64,000 bases of DNA from an uncultured Oscillospiraceae bacterium (GTDB lineage: Bacteria; Bacillota; Clostridia; Oscillospirales; Ruminococcaceae). Where the stretch lies: positions 24,313 to 88,312 of the forward strand of contig CAKSPU010000003.1 in the NCBI GenBank assembly GCA_934486875.1, given 5' to 3'. Shown here in pieces: positions 51,573 to 60,443 of this stretch (position 1 is its first letter; each line of letters starts with the position of its first letter). Position numbers and translations under genes: made by a program. The notes under the pieces were generated by a model that worked only from the letters and a program-made list of their open reading frames with translations, was not told the DNA's origin and did no database searches.

Positions 51573-53051
51573 TTAATTCGATTTATCCTCGCTCTTGTAC
51601 TCATAGCCGTAGCTCTGGTAATAGCCGTACTTTTTGCCGTATCTGCCGTATTTTTTCCTGCCGTATGATGACTTCATACCGCCTGTGCAGAAGGATTTGA
51701 TAAAGCCGAGCTTCCGTCCGTTTGCAAGAGCCACCTTTTCGAGAGCCTCCGAAATATCGGGGTGAGATGTGGCATTTTCCCTGACAACGAGAACGTGACC
51801 GCCGATGATGCTGTTCATAAGCTGTGAGTCGGTAACAACGTTGATAGGGGGAGTGTCAAGGAGCACATAATCATACTTTGCGGACACATTTTCCAGTAGC
51901 TTTGCCATTATCCCTGAGCCGAGAAGCTCCGTGGGATTCGGGGGAATGGGACCCGATGCAAGCACATCGAGAGATGGGCGGACATTTTTGTTCACCGCAT
52001 CATCAAGGGTGCAGAAGCCGCCGAGAACTGAGGAAAGTCCGTTCTGACCGCCAAGCCTGAATGCAGTCTGCACCGTCGGCTTACGCAGGTCGCAGTCAAT
52101 AAGCAGCACCTTTTTGCCCATATCCGCAAATGCTATCGCCATATTTGCGCAGGTGGTGGATTTTCCCTCGCCGGGCTCTGCGCTTGTGAAGCCGATGATG
52201 TTTCCGCCCGATGCGGCAAGGGAGAAAATGAGATTTGTTCGTGCAGCCCTGTATGCCTCGGCAATGACAAAGGGGGTGCTGTCATCAAGAAGATAGCGCT
52301 TTGATGATGACCTTTTGGCAGATGTACGCTTTTCACCTGTCTTTTTACCGCCGTAGCCATAGCTGTGACCACTGCCAGCCGCCATTTCAAAATCCATAAT
52401 TTCTGCAAAAACTGGAACATTGTATATCTTTGTCAGGTCATCTCTCGGTGTGACGGTCACATTCATAATGTCTCTCACAAAAAGGATAACATATGCCGCT
52501 GCCGCTCCGATGAGAATGCCTGCCGCAGCAAATATCATCGGTCTCGGAAATGACGGGCTTTCCGGCACTTCGCCGTACTCCACCACCTCGATGGAGCCTG
52601 ATTTTATTACCCTCATAAATTCGTCACGGGCAAGCTCAACAAGCACATTCACGATATCTGCGGAAAGCTGCGGGTCCTCGTTGGACGCAGTTATCCGCAT
52701 CACCTCCGTGCTGTTTACAGAGGTCACGGATATCATATTGCTGAGCTCTTCCTTGGAGTAGGGGAGGTCGAGCTCATATATCACCGAATCAAGCATCTTG
52801 TTGCTCTGAAAAAGTATCTGGCAGGTGTTGACCAGCTTCTGAGCCGCTGTGATGTCGTTTACATTAAGTGTCTCATTTTTATTCTGATTATTCTCCACGT
52901 AAAGCATAGCCGAGGATTCGTATTTTTTCGGCACGAGAAACTCAGCCGCCGAAAAGCCTGCCGCCCCGCATATCACCGCCGACACGGCAATGGGGAGAAA
53001 GTGGTTTTTCAGAACGGAGAATAGCTGTTTTATATCAATACTGTCTTCCAT
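51573..53051 (-). CDS. Fused Wzz-type/BY-family tyrosine kinase
   Basis: A 492-residue membrane protein joining a chain-length (Wzz) region and a bacterial tyrosine kinase. TM1 (about 18-40) and TM2 (about 170-192) bracket the extracellular part. The cytoplasmic kinase (about 265-460) has Walker A SAEPGEGKSTTCAN, Walker A' VLLIDCDLRKP and Walker B YDYVLLDTPP. The C-terminus is a tyrosine cluster of about ten Tyr within 25 residues (YGRYGKKYGYYQSYGYEY), the autophosphorylation tail. Most Firmicutes split these parts into two proteins. No capsule genes adjoin it; it ends the recD2-degV operon. Confidence 0.9.
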   Translation of the reverse strand: MEDSIDIKQLFSVLKNHFLPIAVSAVICGAAGFSAAEFLVPKKYESSAMLYVENNQNKNETLNVNDITAAQKLVNTCQILFQSNKMLDSVIYELDLPYSKEELSNMISVTSVNSTEVMRITASNEDPQLSADIVNVLVELARDEFMRVIKSGSIEVVEYGEVPESPSFPRPMIFAAAGILIGAAAAYVILFVRDIMNVTVTPRDDLTKIYNVPVFAEIMDFEMAAGSGHSYGYGGKKTGEKRTSAKRSSSKRYLLDDSTPFVIAEAYRAARTNLIFSLAASGGNIIGFTSAEPGEGKSTTCANMAIAFADMGKKVLLIDCDLRKPTVQTAFRLGGQNGLSSVLGGFCTLDDAVNKNVRPSLDVLASGPIPPNPTELLGSGIMAKLLENVSAKYDYVLLDTPPINVVTDSQLMNSIIGGHVLVVRENATSHPDISEALEKVALANGRKLGFIKSFCTGGMKSSYGRKKYGRYGKKYGYYQSYGYEYKSEDKSN

Positions 53052-53070
53052 TTACGGGAATTGCTCCTTA

Positions 53071-53940
53071 TTATTTTTTTGCCTTGAATGCTACAGCAAC
53101 GATGTCAGGACCGCTGTTTGCCGCAATTGCGCCGCCTACTCTGAATCTGATATCAACGGGGGGGTAGCCAAGACGCTTTGTAAGCACCTTTGCCAGCTCT
53201 TCGGCACGGGCAAGGTCTCTGCCGCCGATAACGATGTATGGTGAACTCTTTTCAATGCGCTCACAGGTAACATCGGCAAGCTTGGGGATAACATTCTGCT
53301 CTCCTCGGGGCTTTGCCACCACCTTTGTACCCTCGCCCTTGAGGAGAATTACGGGCTTGAGACCGAGAAGCTCGCCGGCAAAGGCTGCCGCAGCACTTAT
53401 TCTTCCCGATTTTTTTACATATCTCAGTGTGTATGCCGCAAGATATACCTCGCATACCTGGAACCAGTGGACAAGATACTTTTCTATCTCATCGGCGGAC
53501 TTGCCCTCCTCAGCCATTTTCGCAGCCTCGATAACGGGATAGCCGTATGTGCCTGAGTAGCTTGTGGAGTCAAGGACACGAATCCTCAGCTTATCAGCCA
53601 TATCGGGGTGCTCGGAGAAATAATTGTCCCTGGCGGAGCAGGCGTTCTGATATGTGGCAGAGCCGTGGGCGTTTATGGAGATGTAGAAGATATCCTCATA
53701 GCCCTCAGCTGCATATTTCTCAAAAAGCTCGCCGAACTCAAAGGCTGTGAGCTGGGAATGAACGGGAAGCTCGGGAGAAGCGTCTATCAGGTCATAGTAT
53801 TCTTCATTGGAAATATCGCCGTCACGGAAGCTTTTGTCCCCGACGGTAATGGGAAAGCCCTGTACATCAATATTGTACTTTTCGGCATATTCCTTTGTGA
53901 TATCGCTGGCGGAATCGGTTATGAATTTGATCTTTGACAT
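53071..53940 (-). CDS. DegV-family fatty-acid-binding protein
   Basis: A 289-residue protein of the DegV family, which binds a fatty acid and in FakB homologues presents it to the kinase FakA for phospholipid synthesis. It starts MSKIKFITDSASDITKEYAEKY, with the conserved TDSASD, and has HSQLTAFEFGELFEKYAAEGY and the lipid-contact SGRISAAAAFAGELLGLKPVI. No fakA is in the window. It lies 20 bases upstream of the BY-kinase gene in the same operon. Confidence 0.92.
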   Translation of the reverse strand: MSKIKFITDSASDITKEYAEKYNIDVQGFPITVGDKSFRDGDISNEEYYDLIDASPELPVHSQLTAFEFGELFEKYAAEGYEDIFYISINAHGSATYQNACSARDNYFSEHPDMADKLRIRVLDSTSYSGTYGYPVIEAAKMAEEGKSADEIEKYLVHWFQVCEVYLAAYTLRYVKKSGRISAAAAFAGELLGLKPVILLKGEGTKVVAKPRGEQNVIPKLADVTCERIEKSSPYIVIGGRDLARAEELAKVLTKRLGYPPVDIRFRVGGAIAANSGPDIVAVAFKAKK

Positions 53941-53967
53941 AATATTTCGTTCCTTTCGGGAATTATT

Positions 53968-54462
53968 TTACCAGTTATATTTAGTCAGCCGACCCTTTGT
54001 TTCAAGGTCGGGATAGCCCCACTGTCTGAGGACTTCATAGGCTGCAATGGCGGCTGAATTTGAGAGATTAAGACTTCTGAGGGTGCTCCTCATAGGGATA
54101 CGCACACACTCGTCGGGGTGGGCGTAAAGAAGCTCTTCGGGAAGCCCTGCATCCTCTCTGCCGAAAATCAGGTAGCAGTTGTCGGGATACTTTGCATCGG
54201 AATGTATCTTTCTGCCCTTGGTGGTGAAAAAGAAAAAGCTGCCGCCCTTGTTTTTCTCCATAAAATCGGCTATGCTCTCATAATAGGTGATGTCAAGCTT
54301 GTCCCAGTAGTCAAGTCCCGCACGCTTAAGCTTTTTGTCATCTATCTGAAATCCCAACGGCTTTATAAGATGGAGCCGTGCCCCCGTAACGGCGCAGGTT
54401 CGGGCGATATTGCCTGTGTTCTGTGGTATCTGCGGTTCTGCAAGAACTATGTTCAGACGCAT
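53968..54462 (-). CDS. trmL: tRNA (cytidine/uridine-34-2'-O)-methyltransferase
   Basis: A 164-residue SPOUT methyltransferase that modifies the wobble base of tRNA-Leu. It starts MRLNIVLAEPQIPQNTGNIART, and has the knot motifs YLIFGREDAGLPEEL and RIPMRSTLRSLNLSNSAAIAAYE. Length fits TrmL. Twelve bases separate it from the pyridoxamine kinase gene. Confidence 0.93.
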   Translation of the reverse strand: MRLNIVLAEPQIPQNTGNIARTCAVTGARLHLIKPLGFQIDDKKLKRAGLDYWDKLDITYYESIADFMEKNKGGSFFFFTTKGRKIHSDAKYPDNCYLIFGREDAGLPEELLYAHPDECVRIPMRSTLRSLNLSNSAAIAAYEVLRQWGYPDLETKGRLTKYNW

Positions 54463-54474
54463 ATCATTTCCCCC

Positions 54475-55332
54475 TTAAAGCGACTCATAATCGCAGAGGT
54501 CGTGCTTTGCCATAAGAAAATCAAGGCATCGTTCAAGGAGTATTCCCTCACGGGGGTCTGTGCTGTAGCCGTAGGTGGTCTTTATGGCAAGCTCCAGAAA
54601 TGCAGCCGCACGGTTCATTGCGATCGGCAGACTGTCCCCACGGAGCACCGAGCCTGTGAGAACAGATGCGAAAACATCGCCTGTGCCGGGATATCCCGCA
54701 TTTACCTGAGTGTATGGCACCTTCCAGAACTTGTTGTGCTCACGGTCATAGCCCGCATTGAAGCATTCGCCGCAGACATATGCGCTTGTTATGACAACTA
54801 TCCTCGGACCCGGCTCGGACAGTCTCACAAGAATGCTCTTCATCTCCGTTGCGGAGCGGGGCATAAGTGTGGGATCCTCCCCGAGAAGTATGGCGGCTTC
54901 GGTCATATTCGGGGTTATGATATCCGCCACCGCCGCAAGCTCGCCCATACGGCGGCGAAGCTCGGGATTGCAGGTCTTGTACGGCTTGCCGTTGTCCGCC
55001 ATAACGGGGTCAACTACTTTCAGAGCATCGGGATAGCTTGAAAAAAATTCAAGGCAGTGGTCTATCTGGCTTGTCGATGCGAGAAAGCCGCTGTATATGC
55101 AGTCAAAATCAAGCTTTAACCGCTTGTAATGACCGAGAGCGGGGATAATATAATCGGTCAGGTCGTGCATTACCACCTCACCGAAGCCCCCTGTGTGGGT
55201 GGAGAGGATAGCCGTGGGTACGGGACATACCTGTATCCCCATAGCCGAAAGCGTCGGGATTATTACCGACAGTGAACACCGTCCCACGCCCGAAAGGTCG
55301 TGAATGGCGGCGACTTTTATATTGCTGTTCAA
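54475..55332 (-). CDS. Pyridoxamine/pyridoxal kinase
   Basis: A 285-residue ribokinase-fold kinase that phosphorylates B6 vitamers. It starts KVAAIHDLSGVGRCSLSVIIPTLSAMG, has THTGGFGEVV and the anion-hole motif GYPGTGDVFASVLTGSVLRG with the catalytic Asp. The start is TTG at 55332 with AAAGGTGG about 8 bases upstream; an ATG 48 bases earlier lies against the end of comF. It fits the PdxY-like pyridoxamine kinase group of Clostridia. Confidence 0.88.
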   Translation of the reverse strand: MNSNIKVAAIHDLSGVGRCSLSVIIPTLSAMGIQVCPVPTAILSTHTGGFGEVVMHDLTDYIIPALGHYKRLKLDFDCIYSGFLASTSQIDHCLEFFSSYPDALKVVDPVMADNGKPYKTCNPELRRRMGELAAVADIITPNMTEAAILLGEDPTLMPRSATEMKSILVRLSEPGPRIVVITSAYVCGECFNAGYDREHNKFWKVPYTQVNAGYPGTGDVFASVLTGSVLRGDSLPIAMNRAAAFLELAIKTTYGYSTDPREGILLERCLDFLMAKHDLCDYESL

Positions 55333-55355
55333 GAAAAAAACCACCTTTAGTATTA

Positions 55356-56069
55356 TCAGACTGTTGCAGCCGCAGCGCATATGACACGCTCTGCGCCAAG
55401 AGCCGTGAGCAGATCCGAGCAGGCATTAAGGGTAGCGCCTGTGGTCAGCACATCGTCTGCAAGCAAAACGGTCATTCCCGAAAGGGGAGTGCCGTGAATA
55501 TCCGTGTAATAATTTTTGTGAGCCGCAAGGTGCCGTTCCTCTCCGCTCAGGTCGTGCTGTGCGGTCTTTGAAAAGTGCCTGCGGATAAGGTCGGTCCTGA
55601 CGGGGATATCCGTGCCTTTCACAATTGCCTTTGCGATTTCCTCCGCCTGATTGTAGCCTCTTATCCGCTGCTGCTTCGGTGACATAGGAACAGGCACGGC
55701 GATATCTATATCATCAAGCACGCCCATTTCATCAAGCATATCTTTCAGCACCCTGCCGAAAATGACGGCGGAGTTCAGATTGCTTTTGAATTTAAGGCTG
55801 TATATCCCGTCCTTGACCGCTCCCGAATAATAGGCAGCAGGGACACAAAGAGAATAACTGTGGGGAGTGATGCAGTCACATTCGGGTCTGACGGGCTTTC
55901 CGCACCGTCGGCAGATGTATTTGTCCGCCCAGAGTATCTCACCTAAGCATTCTTCGCAGCAAAGGCTGTCAAAGCTTATAAATCCCCCGCAGAACGGGCA
56001 GCGGTTGGGGAAAAAGAAGTCGAGCAGGCGGCTTTTTATGCTGCTGTCGCCGTGAGTGATGTCATTCAT
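55356..56069 (-). CDS. comF: ComF-family phosphoribosyltransferase-like protein
   Basis: A 237-residue protein of the ComF family needed for natural DNA uptake in competent bacteria. The N-terminal zinc-finger part has CPFCGG, CCEECLGE and CRRCGKPVRPEC. The C-terminal phosphoribosyltransferase fold has QRIRGYNQAEEIAK and the PRPP loop VLLADDVLTTGAT. Its start overlaps the recD2 stop by one base (TGATG), so the two are coupled. A link between RecD2 helicase and ComF is consistent with DNA processing. Confidence 0.9.
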   Translation of the reverse strand: MNDITHGDSSIKSRLLDFFFPNRCPFCGGFISFDSLCCEECLGEILWADKYICRRCGKPVRPECDCITPHSYSLCVPAAYYSGAVKDGIYSLKFKSNLNSAVIFGRVLKDMLDEMGVLDDIDIAVPVPMSPKQQRIRGYNQAEEIAKAIVKGTDIPVRTDLIRRHFSKTAQHDLSGEERHLAAHKNYYTDIHGTPLSGMTVLLADDVLTTGATLNACSDLLTALGAERVICAAAATV

Positions 56070-58279
56070 CAGCCCATTTCCTGTTCTATCATATTTTTAA
56101 GGCAGGTGTAGCGGAGAGTCCTGCGGTCATTGTTCACCATTTTCTCGACAATTGCCTTTGAGCCCACTATCACAAGCATTTTCTTGGCTCTTGTAACGGC
56201 GGTGTAAAGCAGGTTTCGGTAATACAGCTTGTCAAAGCCTCCGAGCAGCGGAAGGATAACGGCTGTAAATTCGCTGCCCTGGCTTTTGTGGACGGTTATG
56301 GCATAGGCAAGCTCTATCTGTTCGGTCATTTCAAGGGAGTATTCCGCAATGCGCCCCTCAAAATCAATTACCACCGTGCCTTCGGAACGCTTTACCTTGA
56401 TTATTGTGCCAATATCGCCGTTAAAAATTCCCGAGCCCTCTTCACCGTCCTTTTTCCAGATAATGTCATAATTATTCTTGGTCTGCATAACCTTGTCCCC
56501 GTCACGGAATGTAAAAACAGGTCCCTTTATCTCCGCAAGCTCCTTTTGGGGCGGATTTATCCTGCGCTGGAGGAGCTTGTTCATCTCCACCGAGCCGAGA
56601 ACGCCCTTTCTTGACGGGCAGAGCACCTGAATATCATCTGTGGGGGAAAATCCGTATGCATCGGGGAGACGCTGCACGCAGAGGTCTGCCACGGTGAGAG
56701 CGGCTTCATCGGGATTTAAGCGCTGCATAAAGAAAAAGTCGCTGTCTTTTCTGGTAAGGTCGGGCTGCTCGCCGCTGACTATCCTGTGGGCATTGGTGAT
56801 GATGCAGCTTTGCTGTGCCTGACGGAAAATCTCATTGAGCGCCACAACGGTGAGCCTGCCGCTGTCTATCATATCCTTAAGGATATTTCCCGCACCCACC
56901 GAGGGGAGCTGGTCGCTGTCGCCTACCATAATAAGTCGGCAGGAGAGCTTCAATGCACGGAGCAGCGACTCAAAAAGCAGCGTGTCCACCATTGACATCT
57001 CATCTATTATCATAACGTCGCAGGCAACAGGGTCACGCTCGTTGTGCTTGAATCTGAGCTGTCCCGAATTGTCGTACATCACTTCAAGGAGGCGGTGTAT
57101 GGTCTTTGCGGGATAGCCCGTAAGGTCGGAAATGCGCTTTGCGGCACGTCCCGTAGGAGCGGTTATCATTACCTTCATACCCCGCTGCTCATAAAGTGAG
57201 ATTATGGCTTTGAGAGTGGTGGTCTTTCCCGTTCCGGGACCGCCCGTGAGTATAAGAAAGCCTTTTGACAGAGCAAGGGAAATTGCCTCTCTCTGCTTTT
57301 CGGCATAGGTTATTATCTTTGTTTTTTCTTCAATATCAATAAGCTTTGTGTAATCCGTTCCCGTGTCCTTGAAGCAGTCGTTCATCACGGAAAGACGGGA
57401 GCTTATGTACTGCTCGGCACGGAAAAAATCCTCAAGGAAAACAAAATCCCTGCCGCCCTTGTCATAGATGCATATGTCATTGTCACCGGCGGCTGCGGAA
57501 AGGTTGTCGTCGATTATTTCTTCGCCGACGGAAAGCAGCTTTATCGCCGCTTCCTTCAGCCTGTTAAGGGGGAGACAGGTGTGACCGTTGTAGGCGTTGT
57601 GCATAAGAATATATATGATGCCCGCCCTGACACGTCCTTCACTTTCGGGAGGTATCTCCAGCTTCTGCGCCATTTCCTCCGCCTTGCCGAAATCAAGCTC
57701 TATCCCCGCTCCGCAGAGCACATAGGGGTTTGCCTTTATCATCTCCACCGCAAACTGTCCCCACCGCTTCCACGCAGCGACAGCCTTTGACGGGGATATG
57801 CCGTAGCCTGTGAGGAATATCATCAGGGAGCGGACACCGGAAATGCGCCTGAATTCCTGTGCGATCTCCTCCGCCTTGTTCCGGGATACGCCCTTTACCT
57901 CGGTGAGCCTGTCGGGGTCGCTTTCGATGATTTCAAGGGTCTTGTCGCCGAAATGCTCCACCATACGTCCCGCAAGGGTGGGACCTATTCCCTTGATAAC
58001 GCCTGAGGAAAGGTATTTGAGGATAGCGGCTTCCGTAACGGGCATTTTACGCTCGCAGGTCTCCGCACGGAACTGTGCGCCGAATTTCGGGTGATTTACA
58101 TACCGCCCCGTGAGCCGCAGCTCCTCGCCCTCCTCGATAGTGCCCAGCTCGCCCACTACGGTGACATAATCGCTGCCCGTGTCGAGGTCAAGGACGATAT
58201 AGCCGTTCTGCTCGTTGCAGAAAAGTATGTCCTCGGCAGTGCCCTCTATATGGATAAGCTCGGTCTCATTCTTTTGCAT
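56069..58279 (-). CDS. recD2: ATP-dependent RecD2-type DNA helicase
   Basis: A 736-residue 5'-3' superfamily 1B helicase. The N-terminal OB-like and helix-hairpin-helix part contains SSGVIKGIGPTLAGRMVEHFG (about 82-102). The motor has Walker A TGGPGTGKTTT (about 345), DEMSMVD, GDSDQLPSVGAG and the C-terminal VHKSQGSEF motif. It is the stand-alone form found without RecBC. Start 58279 follows AAAAGGGC; the in-frame ATG 60 bases earlier has no site. First gene of a six-gene operon. Confidence 0.93.
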   Translation of the reverse strand: MQKNETELIHIEGTAEDILFCNEQNGYIVLDLDTGSDYVTVVGELGTIEEGEELRLTGRYVNHPKFGAQFRAETCERKMPVTEAAILKYLSSGVIKGIGPTLAGRMVEHFGDKTLEIIESDPDRLTEVKGVSRNKAEEIAQEFRRISGVRSLMIFLTGYGISPSKAVAAWKRWGQFAVEMIKANPYVLCGAGIELDFGKAEEMAQKLEIPPESEGRVRAGIIYILMHNAYNGHTCLPLNRLKEAAIKLLSVGEEIIDDNLSAAAGDNDICIYDKGGRDFVFLEDFFRAEQYISSRLSVMNDCFKDTGTDYTKLIDIEEKTKIITYAEKQREAISLALSKGFLILTGGPGTGKTTTLKAIISLYEQRGMKVMITAPTGRAAKRISDLTGYPAKTIHRLLEVMYDNSGQLRFKHNERDPVACDVMIIDEMSMVDTLLFESLLRALKLSCRLIMVGDSDQLPSVGAGNILKDMIDSGRLTVVALNEIFRQAQQSCIITNAHRIVSGEQPDLTRKDSDFFFMQRLNPDEAALTVADLCVQRLPDAYGFSPTDDIQVLCPSRKGVLGSVEMNKLLQRRINPPQKELAEIKGPVFTFRDGDKVMQTKNNYDIIWKKDGEEGSGIFNGDIGTIIKVKRSEGTVVIDFEGRIAEYSLEMTEQIELAYAITVHKSQGSEFTAVILPLLGGFDKLYYRNLLYTAVTRAKKMLVIVGSKAIVEKMVNNDRRTLRYTCLKNMIEQEMG

Positions 58280-58310
58280 AGCCCTTTTCCCCAATAAAAA
58301 ACTTCTCTTT

Positions 58311-58339
58311 ATTATACCATAATTCCCGTTTGAATGCAA
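58311..58339 (-). promoter_or_regulatory. Promoter of the recD2 operon
   Basis: On the minus strand, TTGCAT (58339-58334) and TATAAT (58316-58311) are 17 bases apart, about 30 bases upstream of the start codon. Confidence 0.7.
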
Positions 58340-58372
58340 CCGTTTTCTGATTTATTTTTCTTTCTTTCCGCC

Positions 58373-58401
58373 TTGCAATTTCATAAGCTTTGTGATATAA
58401 T
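58373..58401 (+). promoter_or_regulatory. Promoter of the CCA-adding enzyme gene
   Basis: TTGCAA (58373-58378) and TATAAT (58396-58401) are 17 bases apart, divergent from the recD2 promoter. Confidence 0.8.
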
Positions 58402-58452
58402 ATAAATTAGGTAAATTTCCGCTTGTGCGGTAGAATTGGATGTGAGCATACC

Positions 58453-59808
58453 TTGGATATCAGTATTCCCATTAATGTGAAGGAAGTCCTTGACCGTCTG
58501 GAGCGGGGCGGCTTTGAGGCTTATATAGTAGGCGGCTGCGTCCGTGACAGTATCCTCGGAAAGAAGCCGAAGGATTATGATATCACCACAAATGCGCTCC
58601 CTGACGAGATAATCGCCTGTATGGACGGAATGAAGGTCATCGAAACGGGCATAAAGCACGGCACGGTCACTGTTATCAGCAGCGGCGAGGCAGTGGAGGT
58701 CACCACCTACCGCATTGACGGCAAATACACCGACCACCGCCGCCCGGATTCGGTAAAATTCTCCGATTCCCTTGAAAAAGACCTTTCCCGCAGGGATTTC
58801 ACCGTAAATGCAATGGCTTATTCCGATAAGACGGGCATTATTGATGTTTTCGGCGGTCAGCAGGACCTTTTCAGCGGCAGGATAAGATGTGTGGGCGAGC
58901 CTGCGGTGAGATTTGAGGAGGACGCTCTCAGGATATTCAGAGCACTTCGCTTTGCATCGGCGCTCGGATTCCGCATAGACCCCCTTACCGCTTCTGCGAT
59001 ACACGATAAAAAGCAGCTCCTTAAGGAAATTGCCTCCGAAAGGATAATGAACGAGCTTACAGGCTTCGTTATGGGCACAGCCCCCTGCGACCTGATGATA
59101 GAATTTGACGATGTTTTCTGCACCGTTATCCCCGAATTTGCAAAGTGCGTGGGCTTTGACCAGAAGAGCAGATACCACGTTTACGATGTATGGGAGCATA
59201 CAGCCCACGCCGTTGAGAACTCAAAGGCGGACAAGGAGGTAAGGCTTGCCCTGTTCTTCCACGACATCGAAAAGCCCACCTGCTGCCGCATTGACGAGGA
59301 GGGTCACGGACATTTCCCGGGACACGAAAAGCGCAGTGCGGAGACTGCCGAAAGGATTATGCGCCGCCTTAAATTCGACGGCGATACCATAAAAAACACC
59401 TGCGAGCTCATAAAATACCACTACATCACCCCTGTTGATGACAAGCGTGTTGTAAAGCACCTTATCTCCGTTATGGGTCTTGGAATGTTTGACAAGCTTG
59501 CTGAGGTGATGAAGGGCGACAGCCGTGCAAAGCAGAGCTTCTGCCTTGAAAGGGTGAACACCCTTGACGCTATGAAATACCTTGCCCACGAGATAATCGA
59601 GAACGGCGAATGCTGCACTCTCCACGGTCTTGCCATAAAGGGCAGCGACCTTGAGGACATCGGCTTCGAGGGCAGGCAGATAGGCGAAGCCCTTGACGAG
59701 CTCCTTGTAATGGTCATTGATGAAAAGCTGCCCAATGAACGGGAAGCCCTTATTGAAGCCGCAAGGGATTTCGGCGGCGGCAGGCGCAAAAGGGTGTTCG
59801 AGCTGTAA
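58453..59808 (+). CDS. CCA tRNA nucleotidyltransferase with HD domain
   Basis: A 451-residue class II nucleotidyltransferase that adds or repairs the tRNA CCA end. The head domain has VGGCVRDSILGKKPKDYDITTNALP with the catalytic DxD (DYD) pair. RRDFTVNAMAY and RFEEDALRIFRALRFAS follow, and an HD phosphohydrolase domain contains LFFHDIEKP and the HxxxH ligands of GHFPGHEKRSAE. Start TTG at 58453 is inferred from family N-termini; the Shine-Dalgarno is weak (GGATGTGAG). The tRNA-Lys in this window encodes its own CCA, so this gene may mainly repair ends. Confidence 0.9.
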   Translation: MDISIPINVKEVLDRLERGGFEAYIVGGCVRDSILGKKPKDYDITTNALPDEIIACMDGMKVIETGIKHGTVTVISSGEAVEVTTYRIDGKYTDHRRPDSVKFSDSLEKDLSRRDFTVNAMAYSDKTGIIDVFGGQQDLFSGRIRCVGEPAVRFEEDALRIFRALRFASALGFRIDPLTASAIHDKKQLLKEIASERIMNELTGFVMGTAPCDLMIEFDDVFCTVIPEFAKCVGFDQKSRYHVYDVWEHTAHAVENSKADKEVRLALFFHDIEKPTCCRIDEEGHGHFPGHEKRSAETAERIMRRLKFDGDTIKNTCELIKYHYITPVDDKRVVKHLISVMGLGMFDKLAEVMKGDSRAKQSFCLERVNTLDAMKYLAHEIIENGECCTLHGLAIKGSDLEDIGFEGRQIGEALDELLVMVIDEKLPNEREALIEAARDFGGGRRKRVFEL

Positions 59809-59830
59809 ATAATTTCCCCTTTGCTGAATA

Positions 59831-59868
59831 TAATAAAAAAGCAGGAGCGGAAAATTTTCCGTTCCTGC
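59831..59868 (-). terminator. Terminator of nrdR
   Basis: A 28-base palindrome (GCAGGAGCGGAAAA and near complement, 59841-59868), followed on the minus strand by TTTTTTATT. It also closes the convergent CCA-adding enzyme gene. Confidence 0.8.
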
Positions 59869-59883
59869 ATATCGTGAAAAAAA

Positions 59884-60339
59884 TCATTTGTCTCCGCTTT
59901 TTCTCAGGTCGGAGATGAGGTCAAGGAAGCAGTCCACGTCGCTGAAATCCTTATTTACCGAGGCAAATCGGACATAAGCCACCTCGTCCAGCTTTTTGAG
60001 CTGTTCGAGCACCATATCGCTTATCTCACGGGTGGATATCTGGGTTATCATATTGTTTGCGCAGTAGCTTTCGATGCTGTCGGCAATGGCGATTATGGCA
60101 GAGCCGGGCACAGGACGCTTTTTTACCGCAAAGGAAAGACCTCTTATCAGCTTGTTGCGGTCAAAGGGCTCATAGGTGTTGTCCTTTTTGTTGACGAGCA
60201 GATCGGGTATCTCAACGCTTTCGTAGGTGGTAAAGCGCTTGTCGCAGTTGGTGCAGCGCCGTCTGCGCCGTTTCTTTCCGCCGATAAGACGGGAATCAAC
60301 GACCTTGGTATCTTCAAATCCGCAATAGGGGCATTTCAT
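59884..60339 (-). CDS. nrdR: Transcriptional repressor NrdR
   Basis: A 151-residue regulator of ribonucleotide reductase genes. The N-terminal zinc ribbon has CPYCGFEDTKVVDSR and CTNCDKRFTTYE (Cys3, Cys6, Cys31, Cys34 pattern). The ATP-cone (about 48-135) starts VNKKDNTYEPFDRNKLIRGLSFAVKKRPV and senses ATP versus dATP. Length is the family standard. Start 60339 follows AAAGGCGG; an upstream in-frame ATG at 60411 is upstream of the -10 box and cannot be translated. Confidence 0.95.
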   Translation of the reverse strand: MKCPYCGFEDTKVVDSRLIGGKKRRRRRCTNCDKRFTTYESVEIPDLLVNKKDNTYEPFDRNKLIRGLSFAVKKRPVPGSAIIAIADSIESYCANNMITQISTREISDMVLEQLKKLDEVAYVRFASVNKDFSDVDCFLDLISDLRKSGDK

Positions 60340-60382
60340 AGGCAGACCGCCTTTCCGAGAAATAATAAAATTTTTCATTAAC

Positions 60383-60411
60383 ATTATAACCGATTTTCCG
60401 CCTGATGTCAA
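60383..60411 (-). promoter_or_regulatory. Promoter of nrdR
   Basis: On the minus strand, TTGACA (60411-60406) and TATAAT (60388-60383) are 17 bases apart, a perfect consensus. Confidence 0.85.
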
Positions 60412-60443
60412 GCGGAGATATCCGTTTAAAAGGACTGAAAAAA

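Noticed and set aside
54118..55041. 307-codon plus-strand frame opposite trmL and pyridoxamine kinase
   Set aside because: It crosses two clear genes on the other strand and lacks any start signal.
58381..59208. 275-codon minus-strand frame opposite the CCA-adding enzyme
   Set aside because: It is antisense to the catalytic head domain and has no ribosome-binding site or family resemblance.
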